From positions 93,635,591 through 93,699,590 of the forward strand of contig NW_023604295.1 in NCBI RefSeq assembly GCF_014898055.3: 64,000 nucleotides of DNA, given 5' to 3'. Under the pieces are notes generated by a model that ran no database searches, had not been told where the DNA came from, and was given only the letters and a program-made list of their open reading frames with translations. Position 1 is the first letter of the stretch. Each line of letters starts with the position of its first letter. Origin of the DNA: Talpa occidentalis (Eukaryota > Chordata > Mammalia > Eulipotyphla > Talpidae). Shown piece after piece: positions 21,991-32,687 of this stretch. A program made the translations under genes and the position numbers.

Positions 21991-24033
21991 AAAAGACAAG
22001 GTATCATGTTTCCTGCCTTATAGACATGCATCCGCCTTGGACTAGTTACTGGGAACTAGGAGCCAGAACTGAGGGGCCAGGTAAAGCTATATAACCTTAA
22101 AGGTGGCGCTCAGGGAGACAAGTGCAGAAATGTGCACTTTTTTCTTGGCTTGTACCAGGGACTTAGGAGACTTGGAGGAGACACAAAGAAACTTGAAAGA
22201 GACATGTGGGTTAAAGACATGGGAAGGTTGACAATGGCAGCTGTTATCTTGATTTATACTTTGATCTTGTTCCATTTGTCCCAGGCTTGCCTGGCCAGTT
22301 TTGTCCCCTTTCTATGGTTCCCTGCCAGAAGGTGCCTCAGACTTGTGGGAAGCTTTCAGGCCTCAGCAGCCCTGCTTTGGGCCAAATTTGTTTGGCTCAA
22401 CATTTACACTTACCCACAAGGGCATGGGTAACTTTGGGTATTTTATTTGAAATATTATTTTTCTGCTTTTCTTTATGTACATTAATTATTGAAATATATT
22501 AAAGTTGTTTACCCTAAGAGTCCCATGATGTTTGTGCACACAGATGGCTGGACCTCTTTAGACCGTGAAGATCCTGAAGTAACCTTAGTCCAGGCACTAA
22601 AATGAAATTATTTATCTGAAATAATTTCTAAGCAGAGTGTTAAAGGTGCAACTTGGCTCCTCCTACTGCTTATAGTAAAATGTGAGAAAGGAGGAAAGAC
22701 ATAAAAAGAAAGGTTTAAAGAAAAGGAAATAGAACCAAAAATTCTGGGAAATTCTCAGCATATCGTTGTGGCAAAATTTAAGGGTGTGTCTAGGGACCAT
22801 TTGATAAGATTAGTTTGAATAAACTAGAGAGTTAATCAGCTATTGCAACAAAAGCCAAGGTTATTTGCTAAGACAATGGCAGAACACAAAACTATTCAGC
22901 TGGCTTCAGAGCTGCCATATCCACGCAGGCCCAGAGGCAAGGGGAGTGGGAGGGGGTGGGAATGGTGGCAAAGTCGGGGACACTGGTGTCTGTGGGATCT
23001 CAACCCAAGCTACCCAGTGCTGACTCACATCACAGGCCACACTCCCTGAATTACAGAGCTGTGCTCCTTGCTCAGTCCTGGTGCAGTGGCAGCTGTGTTG
23101 ACTGCTCTTCTACAAGATGCAGCAGCAAACTTTGGCAGCCTCTGTATGGGCCTGGCAGGCATGGCCGTCTCCACCTGGATTTATGCAGAGCCTTGGGCTC
23201 AGGCCACCATCCTGGAGAGCTTCAAAGCCAAATTGCAGATGCAGAGTTCTCCCACTAAGCTGCGGGGGTGACAGCACAAGCCCTGAGCGCCTGGAGGGGA
23301 CAGTATTGAGCCAAAGAGGATTATTGTCAAAGCTTAAGATCTCATTGAGTTTGTCTGTTAGTCTGGCCTTACGTGGGACCCCTTAACCATGGGGTAACAA
23401 GAAAGTTACTTGTTTTTTTTTCCCTTTTGAAATGGAAATGTCTATGTAATGCCTGTCTCACCACTGCATTTTGGAAGCATGTAAGATGTCTAGTTTCACA
23501 GGTCCACAGATGCCTCGAAGTGAATTATATCTTGAGTCTCACTCATATCTGCTTTAGGTGATATTTAGATGAGACATTGAATTTTATACTTTGGGGTTTA
23601 TACTAGACTGTTTTAAGAATTGAGGGGCCATTGAGATGGAACAAATGTGAATGTATTTTGCATGCAAGAGGGACGTGAAGTTTGGGAAGCAAGTGGTAGA
23701 ATATTGTAGACTAAATGTGGCCCCTTCCACCAAGTTCATATGTTGAAATTTTAACCCCAATGTAAGATATTAGGATGATTAGAAGGTGATTAGGTCATCA
23801 TGGTGGAGCTTTCATGAATGAGACTAATATTGTCTTCAAAAAATAGACCTCAGAGGGTTCCTTTGTCTCTGCCACTATGTGAAGACCAAATCTAGTGGCT
23901 CTTCAACAAGCACCAACCCACCAACATCTTGATCTCAGACTTCCCACTCTTCAGAATTGTGAGCAATACATTCCTGTTGCTTATAAACAATCTAATAGTA
24001 TTCTGTTATAACAACTAAACAAACTCAATCACA

Positions 24034-24326
24034 AGTGTTTTCTCAAAAAACTTGCAATCTAGTCCTATCAATCTAATACCATCAGTCTATTTCTATCTTG
24101 GTATCTGTTTCTCAGAGGAGCCCAAACAGATGAAAACCAGTGATCCTTATTTCTTTAGTTTATTTTCACTTTTAATTAAAATTCAGTTTCCATTCAACAA
24201 ACATTTTTGAGCACATACACATGTAATCCTCTATAGAGTAACTATAGATTCAAATGCTACAAAGAACTTCATGGTTTTAGTAATTTTCAAGGTTCTGTGC
24301 TTTTGTATTTTGTATGAATGACCCAG
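24034..24326. other. Unique DNA, possible LTR remnant
   Basis: 'gtatctgtttctcagagg' near 24102 hints at another old LTR end, but it is too short to call. Confidence 0.3.
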
Positions 24327-24331
24327 CCTTG

Positions 24332-24785
24332 TGTAGGGTAAAGTGAAAAAGTATCAGGCTTTTCTGCCCTCCCACCATTAGGATTGATGATGGATCCTTG
24401 CAGTCCTGAATGCATGTCTGATGGCGGACACCTGGAGTGGGGTGTGGGCATGCTTAAGTGGATACACCTGGGCTGAGAGACCGGACTTATAAGGGCAGCA
24501 TCAGGGGGATGCCAGCAGAAGCAGAACCACAAGAAGAAGTAGAGAGTAGAGCAGAGAAGCAAAGAGAACGCGGAGAGCACGTGGAGAGCGCAGAAGAGTG
24601 GGGGGTGGAAGGTTCGAGGGCCTCCAGCCTGCCAGCCTCCCAGCTTCCCAGCACCCCTGCCTACTGTGTACCTTGTAAATCCCAATAAAAGCCTGAAAAG
24701 CCACTGAGGACTCCAGGACTCTCTCCTCCTTTACCCCGTCTGCTCAGGTCATAGAGAACCTGCTCTGGTCCTTCCTGCCCCTACA
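24332..24785 (+). repeat. Solo LTR of the provirus A family
   Basis: Starts tgtagggtaaagtg and ends ccctaca, with AATAAA near 24683. A perfect 5-bp duplication CCTTG lies at 24327-24331 and 24786-24790. Confidence 0.92.
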
Positions 24786-24790
24786 CCTTG

Positions 24791-25173
24791 CTTCAGTACA
24801 CTTTTTCTATTATAAATATTGGTTATTATATAAAAAGAAACATTGTATGACAATAAGGGAAAGGAAACACAATTAGAACTTTAGGATTGCCCCCAAATAA
24901 TTTAAATGTATTTATGTAGCAAGCAGAAGAAAAATCCAAATGACAATGACCAAAAAAGAAGAAAAAAGAAAAACATACTGATTTCTCAGTGTTAGAATAA
25001 TGGATAATTTGGATATAATGGATAATTTTCCATGTTTTAATAATGGGCAAGATTTCTATTTTTTGAGGTTATCTATAGAAAGAGCCAAACTTTTTTGAGG
25101 TATATAAGAAAAGGTTATTTTCTAGTTTCAGAGACCTTGACTAGATGCTCACGTGTTGCCATGGGAATGGAAA
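24791..25173. other. Unique AT-rich DNA
   Basis: Nothing recognised. Confidence 0.4.
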
Positions 25174-25264
25174 TGTTACAGGGCAAACCCCCCATGGGGG
25201 TGGAGTCCACAAAACCTGTATGGAGTTTGCTCAGGACATCCTTTCCTCCTAACAGAAACCAAAA
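25174..25264. repeat. Deleted copy of an unclassified dispersed repeat
   Basis: 'tgttacagggcaaacccc' followed by 'ggtggagtccacaaaacct', 'ggagtttgctcaggacatcc' and 'tttcctcctaacag' matches the two ends of the element at 62957-63480, with the middle missing. Confidence 0.55.
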
Positions 25265-25484
25265 TAAGAACTGTTATGCTTTTTGAAAAATTTAGAAAGA
25301 GCCATATGTAATGTTAAATCTCCTAGATTATCAGACTCACACCCCCGCAGTTCAATATCAATATCTTCATGTCTTGTTATTAAAGCTAGAGATTGAAGTG
25401 GAAAATGTCAGGCTGACCTGTTGAGGAGCTGAAGCTGGGACAGAGCCTGTAGACCAAAAGTTTTAGGGAACAACTGATAAGTGC

Positions 25485-25916
25485 TGTAAAGTCCAGGAAT
25501 GGACACAGTGCAGGTTTTCTGATCCAGCAGACCAGGTAAGGTAGGAGTCAGAGTCCTCAGTGGCTTTTTGCAGGTCTTTTATTGGAATTTAGCAGGCAGG
25601 GGTACTGGGGGGCTGGGAGGCTGGCAGTCCTCCCAGCCCCCAGCAAGTCTCCACTCTATCTGGGCTCTCTGGCGTTCTCTCTGCTTCTGCTTCTCTTGCT
25701 TCTTTCTCGGCTTCTCTTTTGGCTTCTCGGCTTCTACTGGCGTTTCTGTGACGCCACCCTTAAAAGCCCAGTCTCAGCCCAGATGAATCCCATCTACCTG
25801 TGCCCACACCCTACTCCAGGTGCCCGCCATCAGGCATGCATTCAGGACCGCAAGGATCCATCATCTATCCTGATGGCCGGAGGGCAGAAAAGCCTGACAT
25901 TTTTCCTTACCCTACA
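25485..25916 (-). repeat. Solo LTR of the provirus A family, reverse
   Basis: Reads tgtaaagtccagg ... ccttaccctaca on the plus strand. A perfect 5-bp duplication AGTGC lies at 25480-25484 and 25917-25921. A 193-codon open frame across it (25582-26163) is a by-product. Confidence 0.92.
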
Positions 25917-25923
25917 AGTGCCC

Positions 25924-26258
25924 TGTAGAGTAAATGGTTTTTCAGGCTTTTCTGCCCTCCCAACTTCTGTGGGCCATGGGAAGAGTATTGAGATAGTCAC
26001 CAAGAGAAGCAGAAGCAGGAGAGAAGTAGGAGAGAGAAGGGGAGAAAGAAGGCCTGAGAAGCCCAGAGTGAAGACTTGCTGGGGGCTTGTAGGCCCCCCT
26101 TTTCTCCACCCCACCCCTGCCTGCCATGTGCCTGGTTGCTGCAATGCATGTAAAGCTCAATAAAAAAGCCTGAGAAAGACACCGAAGGCTCCAGGACTCC
26201 TCCTTTACCCGTCTGCGGGATCATAGATAACCAGCTCTGGGCCCCTCCTGTCCTTACA
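25924..26258 (+). repeat. Solo LTR, short divergent subfamily
   Basis: Starts tgtagagtaaatgg and ends tccttaca. It shares the first 35 bp and the polyA/U5 part with the provirus A LTR but has a different middle ('gagatagtcaccaagagaagcag'), also found in the LTR at 32688-33102. Target duplication unclear. Confidence 0.8.
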
Positions 26259-26279
26259 CCCCTCAAGGTCAAACACACC

Positions 26280-26704
26280 TGTAGGGTAAGGGAAAATGTC
26301 AGGCTTTTCTGCCCTCCTGCCATCAGGATAGATGATGGATCCTTGCGGTCCTGAATGCATGCCTGATGGCGGGCACCTGGAGTAGGGTGTGGGCATAAGT
26401 AGATGGGATTCACCTGGGCTAAGACTGTGCTTTTTAAAGGCGGCGTCACGGGGATGCCAGCAGAAGCCGAGAACGAACAGAAACCGAGAGAGAAGCAGAG
26501 AAGGCCGGAGAGCCCAGATAGAGTGAAGACTTGCTGGGGGCTGGGAGGCCTGCCAGCCTCCCGGCCCCCCAGCACCCCTGCCTGCCGTGTACCTGGTAAT
26601 ACCAATAAAAGACCTGCAAAAGACCACTAAGGACTCTGACTCCTCCTTTACCCGGTCTGCTGGATCCTAGAAAACCTGCACCGTGTGTATTCCTGCCTCC
26701 TACA
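26280..26704 (+). repeat. 5' LTR of provirus C
   Basis: tgtagggtaaggg ... cctcctaca, followed by 'at' and the tRNA-Ser-like primer site tggcgtaagtcggcaagat at 26707-26725. Confidence 0.9.
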
Positions 26705-26728
26705 ATTGGCGTAAGTCGGCAAGATGAT

Positions 26729-28654
26729 TATAAGGTCAGGAACAGGACACAGTGCAGGTTTTCTGATCCCATGCAGACCGGGTAAAGGAGGAGTCAGAGT
26801 CCTCAGTGGTTTTGCAGGTTTTTATTGGGGTTCAGTGGGTACGTGGCAGGCAGGGGGGCTGGGCTCTCTAGAATTCTCTGCTTCTGCTTCGGGCTTCTTC
26901 TCTTTCGGCTTCTGCTGCTGCTTTCTCGGCTTCTGGCATCCCTGTGACACCGCCCTTAAAAGCACAGTCTTAGCACAGGTGTACCTACTTCAGGTGCCCG
27001 CCATCAGGCATGCATTCAGGACCACAGGGTTCCCTCATCTATCCTGATGGCAGGAGGGCAGAAAAGCCTGATTTTTTACCTTACCCTACAGTCCACCCCC
27101 TCAGGGTTTTCTGCCATATAATCCACACATACACAACTTTGTTTCTTAGCAAACACAATGCAGCCATGGCCCACAAAAGCAAATACATCGCAATATAACA
27201 AAATACAACAGAACACAAATAAGTCCAGGCAGGGCCCCAACCTAGTGCAAAAGACAATTATTTGTACCAGCAGATGAGCCACCAAATCTGCTGCCGAAGG
27301 CACTGCTCATACGAGGAAGGGGAATCACTCACGGCATCTACTGTAACACACCAGGAGCCGTCAGGCTTCCTGGCCTTCTCTGGCTGTAGTCTCGGCTACA
27401 AGGCACACACAGCATCCACCCCCAGGATGCACTAGCTCTGGGATTGGCGATTCTATTCTGTTGGGGGTAATCGCCAACCCTCAGGGTTTCTGTCTGCAGT
27501 CGCTCCAACACTCGGCCTTCATAGCCACCAATGCGACTCGCAGACCCCTGCACTCAGGCCAACCCACTGCACAAGCACATGGGTCGGGGATCCAAACTCT
27601 ACATGCGACTTGGGCTCCACCCCAAGCCACGTTCCCCATCCGTCCCTCAAGGACGGGTTCCTCAGCTCCTCACCCTCACTCAAGAATGAGCAGGGCATCA
27701 CCCACAGGTGATTTTACGAGACTCACAGGGCTTCAGCATACACAGGCTGCTTAACAGCCACTCAGGGCTTCTCAACTTAGCATCAGCACCAGCTTTTGCC
27801 TTCTCAGTTGGCTTTTCTCCTCCGCCTTGATGCTGGGTATACACAGGCTGCTTTTGGCCATCAAGGCCCACTGGCCACCCCCAGAGTCCCAAAAAAAAAA
27901 CATAACCTGCCAAGGTCCTCCACCTTCTGGTGAGATTGTCAGTCCGAGTCCATCAGTCCATGTCCATCAGTCGAAGTCTATTGGCCTCTCCCTGCATCAG
28001 CACTGGCGAGCTCTGAATCGTGGTCCTCTCCTCCCCGACGATTCTGCTGCCTCAGGGGTCGTTGGCTGGTCCTTTCAGGTGTCGCTGGCTGGTTCTCTTG
28101 GGCGTCTCCTTCTCCTCCTCCGGGCAAGGTCTTATCCCGTAGATCCTGGACATTGTCCATCTCCTGTGCCGCCATGATGCCTCTGGCGTCATCATAGGCA
28201 GTCTTTTACTCCTTAGTCCCTCCAGGTCTTTGGAGGGCTCCATACCCGTCTGCATGGATCATCTTGCCGACTTACGCCAATTATAAGGTCAGGAACAAGA
28301 CACAGACCAGGTAAAGGAGGAGTCAGAGTCCTCAGTGGTTTTGCAGGTCTTTTACTGGGGTTCAGCGGGTACGTGGCAGGCAGGGGTGCTGGGGGGCTGG
28401 GAGGCAGGCAGTCCTCCTAGCCCACAGCAAATCTTCACTCTATCTGGGCTCTCTGGCGTTCTCTGCTTCTTCGGGCTTCTTCTCTTTCAGCTTCTACTGG
28501 CGTCCCCGTGACACCACCCTTAAAAGTACATTCTTAGCACAGTTGTACCCACTTCAAGAGCCCGCCATCAGGCATGCATTCGGGATCACAGGGTTCCCTC
28601 ATCTATCCTGATGGCAGGAGGGCAGAAAAGCCTGATTTTTTACCTTACCCTACA
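26729..28654 (-). mobile_element. Provirus B, minus strand, nested in C just after its primer site
   Basis: On the minus strand: 5' LTR 28282-28654, primer site 28261-28279, interior 27091-28281, 3' LTR 26729-27090. A perfect duplication ATGAT from provirus C flanks it (26724-26728 and 28655-28659), proving a separate later insertion. Its LTRs (373 and 362 bp) belong to a shorter subfamily and both share a mutated end (tata for tgta). Confidence 0.92.
27978..28175 (-). CDS. Leader mini-ORF of provirus B (65 codons)
   Basis: The first half matches the mini-ORFs of A, C and D. A frameshift after about codon 33 changes the second half. No recognised domain. Confidence 0.3.
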   Translation of the reverse strand: MAAQEMDNVQDLRDKTLPGGGEGDAQENQPATPERTSQRPLRQQNRRGGEDHDSELASADAGRGQ

Positions 28655-28659
28655 ATGAT

Positions 28660-29767
28660 CCATGCAGACGGGTATTGGAGCCCTCCGAAGACCTGGAGGG
28701 ACTAAGGAGTAACAGACTGTGTTTGCCTGTGATGACACTGGAGGCGCCATGGCAGCACAGAAGGTGGACACCGTCCGGGAGCTGAGGGATGAGACCTCAG
28801 CTGGAGGAGGAGATGCCCGAGAGGACCAGCCAACGACCCCTGAGGCAGCGAGAATCATCAGCAAAGAGAGGACCACAATTCAGAGCTCACCAGTGCTGAT
28901 GCAGGGAGAGGTCAACAGACATGGACTGATGAACTTGGACTGACAATCCTGCCAGAAGGCGGAGGACCTTGCAGGTTGATATGTTTTGGGACCTTGGGGG
29001 TGGAACAGTTTTGTTTGTAAACCCCAGGAAATGGGAATCTGGGGGTGGCCAGTAGGCCTTGATGGCCAAAAGCAGCCTGTGTATGCCCAGCAGCTAGGCG
29101 GAGGAGAAAAGCCAATCAAGAAGGCAAAAGCTGGTGCTGATGCTAAGTTTGGGAAGCCCTGAGCGGCTGTTAAGCACTAATTAACTAAGGCCAGTGAGTC
29201 TCATAAAATCACCTGTGGGTGATGCCCTGCTCATTCTCAAGTGAGGATGAGGAGCTGAGGAACCCTCCTTGGAGGACAGGTGATAACGTGGCTTGGGGTG
29301 GAGCCCAAGCCGAAGAGGGGACCCGAAAGAGGCCGCATGTAGAGTTTGGATCCCCAACCCACGTGCTTGCGCAGTGGGTTGGCCTGAGTGCAGGGGTCTG
29401 CAAGTCGTACTGGTGGCTGTGAAGGCCGAATGTTGGAGCAACTGCAGACAGAAACCTTGAGGACTGGGCGATTCCCCCCAAAGAGTAGAGAATCCCCAAT
29501 CCAGGAGTGAGTGCATCCTGGGGGTGGATGCTATGTGTGGCTTGTGGCCGAGACTACAGCCAGAGAAGGCCAGGAAGTCTGACGGCTCCTGGCGTGTTAC
29601 AGTAGATGCCGTGAGTGGTTCCCCTCCCTCGTATGAGCAGTGCCTTCAGCAGCAGATTTGGTGGCTCATCTGCTGGTGCCAGTAATTGTCTTTTGCCACT
29701 AGGTTGGGGCCCTGCCTGGACTTATTTGTGTTCTGTTGTATATTGTTGTTATATTGTGATATATTTG
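28660..29767 (+). mobile_element. Middle interior segment of provirus C
   Basis: Continues provirus C after the nested B and stops at the ATTTG target of D (29763-29767). It aligns throughout with the interior of A (about 9777-10815). Confidence 0.85.
28749..28943 (+). CDS. Leader mini-ORF of provirus C (64 codons)
   Basis: Equivalent to the frame at 9864-10052 and probably the least damaged of the four. An in-frame ATG 30 bp upstream (28719) would lengthen it to 74 codons; I prefer the start shared with the other copies. Confidence 0.35.
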   Translation: MAAQKVDTVRELRDETSAGGGDAREDQPTTPEAARIISKERTTIQSSPVLMQGEVNRHGLMNLD

Positions 29768-31808
29768 TGTAAGGGCAGGACATGGCCACAGTGCAGGTTT
29801 TCTGATCCCATGCAGACCGGGTAAAGGAGTCAGAGTCCTCAGTAGTTTTGCAGGTTTTTTATTGGGGTTCACCAGGCATATGGCAGGCAGGGGTGCTGGC
29901 TGGGGGGCTGGGCGGCTGGCAGGCCTCCTAGCCCCCAGCAAGTCTTCACTCTATCTGGGCTCTCTAGTGTTCCTTCTGCTGCTTCTCGGCTTCTCTTTCG
30001 GCATCTGCTTCGGCTTCTACTGCCGCTGCTGGCGTCCCCGTGACGCCGCCCTTAAAAGCACAGTCTTAGCTCAGCTGAATCCCATCTACCTATGCCCACA
30101 CCCTATTCCAGGTGCCCGCCATCAGGCATGCATTCAGGACAAGGATCCGTCATCTATCCTGATGGCGGAAGGGCAGAAAAGCCTGACATTTTCTTTACCG
30201 TACAGTCCACCCCCTCAGGGTTTTCTGCCATACAGTCTATACGTATAGATACAATTTTCTAAGCAAACAAACAATGCAGCCATGGCCCACAAAAACAAAT
30301 ACATCAAATATAACAAAATACAATATAACAAAATACAACAGAACACAAATAAGTCCAGGCAGGGCACCAACCTAGTGCAAAAGACAATTATTGGTACCAA
30401 CAGATGAGCCACCACATCTGCTGCCGAAAACACTGCTCATATGAGGGAGGGGAATCACTCACAGCATCTATTGCAACACGCCAGGAGTTGTCTGACTTCC
30501 TGGCCTTCTCTGGCTGCAGTCTCGGCTACAAGGCACACACAGCATCCACCCCCAGGATGCACTAGCTCTGGGATTGGCAATTTTATTCTGTTGGGGGTAA
30601 TCGCCAACCCTCAGGGTTTCTGTCTGCAGTTGCTCCAACACTCGGCCTTCACAGCCACCCATGCGACTCGCAGACCCCTGCACTCAGGCCAACCCACTGC
30701 ACAAGCACATGGGTCGGGGATCCAAACTCTGCATTTGGCTTGGGCTCCACCCCAAGCCACGTTCCCCACCTGTCCCCCAAGGACAGGTTCCTCAGCTCCT
30801 CACCCTCACTCAAGAATGAGCAGGGCATCACCCACAGGTGATTTTACGAGACTCACAGGGCTTCAGCATACCCAGGCTGCTTAACAGCCGCTTAGGGCTT
30901 CTCAACTTAGCATCAGCACCAGCTTTTGCCTTCTTAGTTGGCTTTTCTCCTCCACCTGGCTGCTGGGCATGCACAGGCTGCTTTTGGCCATCAAGGCCCA
31001 CTGGCCACCCCCAGATTCTCAAAAAAATAAAACATAACCTGCCAAGGTCCTCTGCCTTCTGGCGGGATTGTCAGTCCAAGTTCATCAGTTCATCAGTCCA
31101 TCAGTCCAAGTCCATTAGGCCTCTCCCTGCATCAGCACCGGCGGGCTTCAAATCCTGGTCTTCTCTTCCCGACGATTCTTGCTGCCTCAGGGGTCATTGG
31201 CTGGTCCTCTCGGGGGTCTCCTCCTTGCGAGGTCTCGTCCCACAGCTCCCGGACCGTATCCATCTTCTGTGCCGCCATGGCGCCTCCAGCGTCGTCACAG
31301 TCAAACACAGTTTGTTCTCCTTAGTCCCTCCAGGTCGTCGGAGGGCTCCAATACCCGTCTACATGGATCTTGCCGACTTACGCCAATTGTAAAGGCAGGA
31401 ATGGACCACAGTGCAGGTTCTCTGATCCCATGCAGACCAGGTAAATAGGAGGAATCAGAGTCCTCAATGGTTTTGCAGGTCTTTTATTCGGGTTCACCAG
31501 GCATATGGCAGGCAGGGGTGCTGGGGGGCCGGGAGGCTGGCAGGCCTCCCAGCCCCCAGCAAATCTTCACTCTATCTGGGCTCTCTGGTGATCTCGGCTT
31601 CTCTTCGGCTTCTGCTGCTGCTTTCTCGGCTTCTGGCGTCCCTGTGACGCCGCCCTTAAAAGCCCTGTCTTAGCCCAGGTGAATCACATCTACCTATGCC
31701 CACACCCTATTCCAGGTGCCCGCCATCAGGCATGCATTCAGGACAAGGATCCATCATCTATCCTGACGGCAGAAGGGCAGAAAAGACTGACATTTTCTTT
31801 ACCCTACA
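29768..31808 (-). mobile_element. Provirus D, minus strand, nested in C
   Basis: On the minus strand: 5' LTR 31388-31808, primer site 31367-31385, interior 30205-31387, purine tract just inside 30205, 3' LTR 29768-30204. A perfect duplication ATTTG from provirus C lies at 29763-29767 and 31809-31813. Length 2041 bp, identical to A. Confidence 0.92.
31132..31278 (-). CDS. Leader mini-ORF of provirus D (48 codons)
   Basis: Same start context and first two thirds as the frames in A and C. It ends early at a TGA (31132-31134). Confidence 0.3.
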   Translation of the reverse strand: MAAQKMDTVRELWDETSQGGDPREDQPMTPEAARIVGKRRPGFEARRC

Positions 31809-31902
31809 ATTTGCTTTTGTGGGCCATGGCTGCATTGTTTATGTTTGCTAAGAAAATTGTATATATGAAGATTATATGGCAGAAAACCCTGAGGGGGTGG
31901 AC

Positions 31903-32308
31903 TGTAGGGTAAGGAAAATGTCAGGCTTTTCTGCCCTCCCGCCATCAGGATAGATGATGGATCCTTGCAGTCCTGAATGCATGCCTGATGGCGGGCACCT
32001 GGAATAGGGTGTGGGCAGATGTAGATAGGATTTACCTGGGCTAAAACTGTGCTTTTTTTTAAGGGCGGCGTCACAGGGATGCCAGTAGGAGCTGAGAACG
32101 AACAGAAACCGAGAGAGAAGCAGAGAACACCGGAGAACCCAGATAGAGTGAAGAACCCAGATAGAGTGAAGACCCAGCACCCCTGCCTCCCATGTACCTG
32201 GTAATCCCAATAAAAGACCTGCAAAAAACCACTGAGGACTCTGACTCCTCCTTTACCCAGTCTGCTAGATCCTAGAAAACCTGCACAGTGTCTATTCCTG
32301 CCTTTAGA
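31903..32308 (+). repeat. 3' LTR of provirus C
   Basis: Preceded by the purine tract gagggggtggac (31891-31902). A short internal duplication 'gaacccagatagagtga' is visible at about 32135-32172 relative to other copies. Confidence 0.9.
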
Positions 32309-32687
32309 ACACCCTGATTCATGTATTCCCAGCTGGCTGTACCCCTTGCTTTACTCAAATACTCTGTAACCTAGTTGCTGGGGCCTCAGACTTTGGAGAG
32401 AGATCTCTTTGGGCCCATGGGTGTACACCCTGCCTGCATAAAAAAAGATCTTCCCTCCTCCTCTCTGACTGATGCCTGCTTCCTTGAGGGAATTCTGCCA
32501 TAACTAGATGACCCTGCAAACTCTACTGTAAAGTATGAGGCATCATCTTTTCAAATATGATAAGTGCAGCCCCTAAAACTTATTAATACTGGAAGAATAT
32601 TTAAATTCAACATAATTTTCAAAAGAGAAAATTTAGGTACAGTAATGTATGTATCTGAGCTGCATTCCAGTGCCCTCTCTACCACAT

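Larger units (their letters stand above)
20476..24033 (+). mobile_element. MaLR provirus (MST/MLT1-like) with nested insertions
   Basis: 5' LTR 20476-21317 (interrupted), interior 21318-23704, 3' LTR 23705-24033. LTR phrases such as 'aattatgatggttttagg', 'gaggtgattagatcacaag', 'ggcattctgttacagcagcc' and 'aactgactaag' are typical of MaLR. The interior starts with a primer site 'tggtactgggaagtgagg' (tRNA-Leu type) and continues with the MaLR-like 'ggaattggataatgggtag'. No coding frame survives. A solo LTR (20756-21261) and a SINE (21722-21990) are nested in it. Confidence 0.8.
26280..32308 (+). mobile_element. Provirus C, split by proviruses B and D
   Basis: 5' LTR 26280-26704, primer site 26707-26725, interior in three pieces (26705-26728, 28660-29767, 31814-31902), 3' LTR 31903-32308. 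A perfect target duplication ACACC lies at 26275-26279 and 32309-32313. Without the nested elements it is about 2052 bp, the same as A and D, and again has no gag, pol or env. The 3' LTR ends ttaga where tttaca is expected. Confidence 0.9.
25398..32520 (+). repeat. Older LTR-like host sequence split by two solo LTRs and provirus C
   Basis: Pieces 25398-25484, 25917-25923, 26259-26279 and 32309-32520 join into one continuous sequence once younger insertions are removed. The text across the provirus C site reads caaggtcaaac-acacc-ctgattcatg. The right piece has 'ctttggagagagatctctttgg' and 'ctgcctgcataaaaaaagatc', an LTR-like 3' end. Family not named. Confidence 0.5.

Noticed and set aside
21675..22031. 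Open frames of about 100 codons over SINEs (also near 4779, 16704, 46227, 57869)
   Set aside because: Every T+ SINE copy gives similar peptides on both strands. These are repeat-derived, not genes.
25582..26605. Open frames of 193 and 202 codons
   Set aside because: They cross LTR boundaries and read GC-rich LTR sequence in several orientations. The same frames recur in every LTR copy without viral protein motifs.
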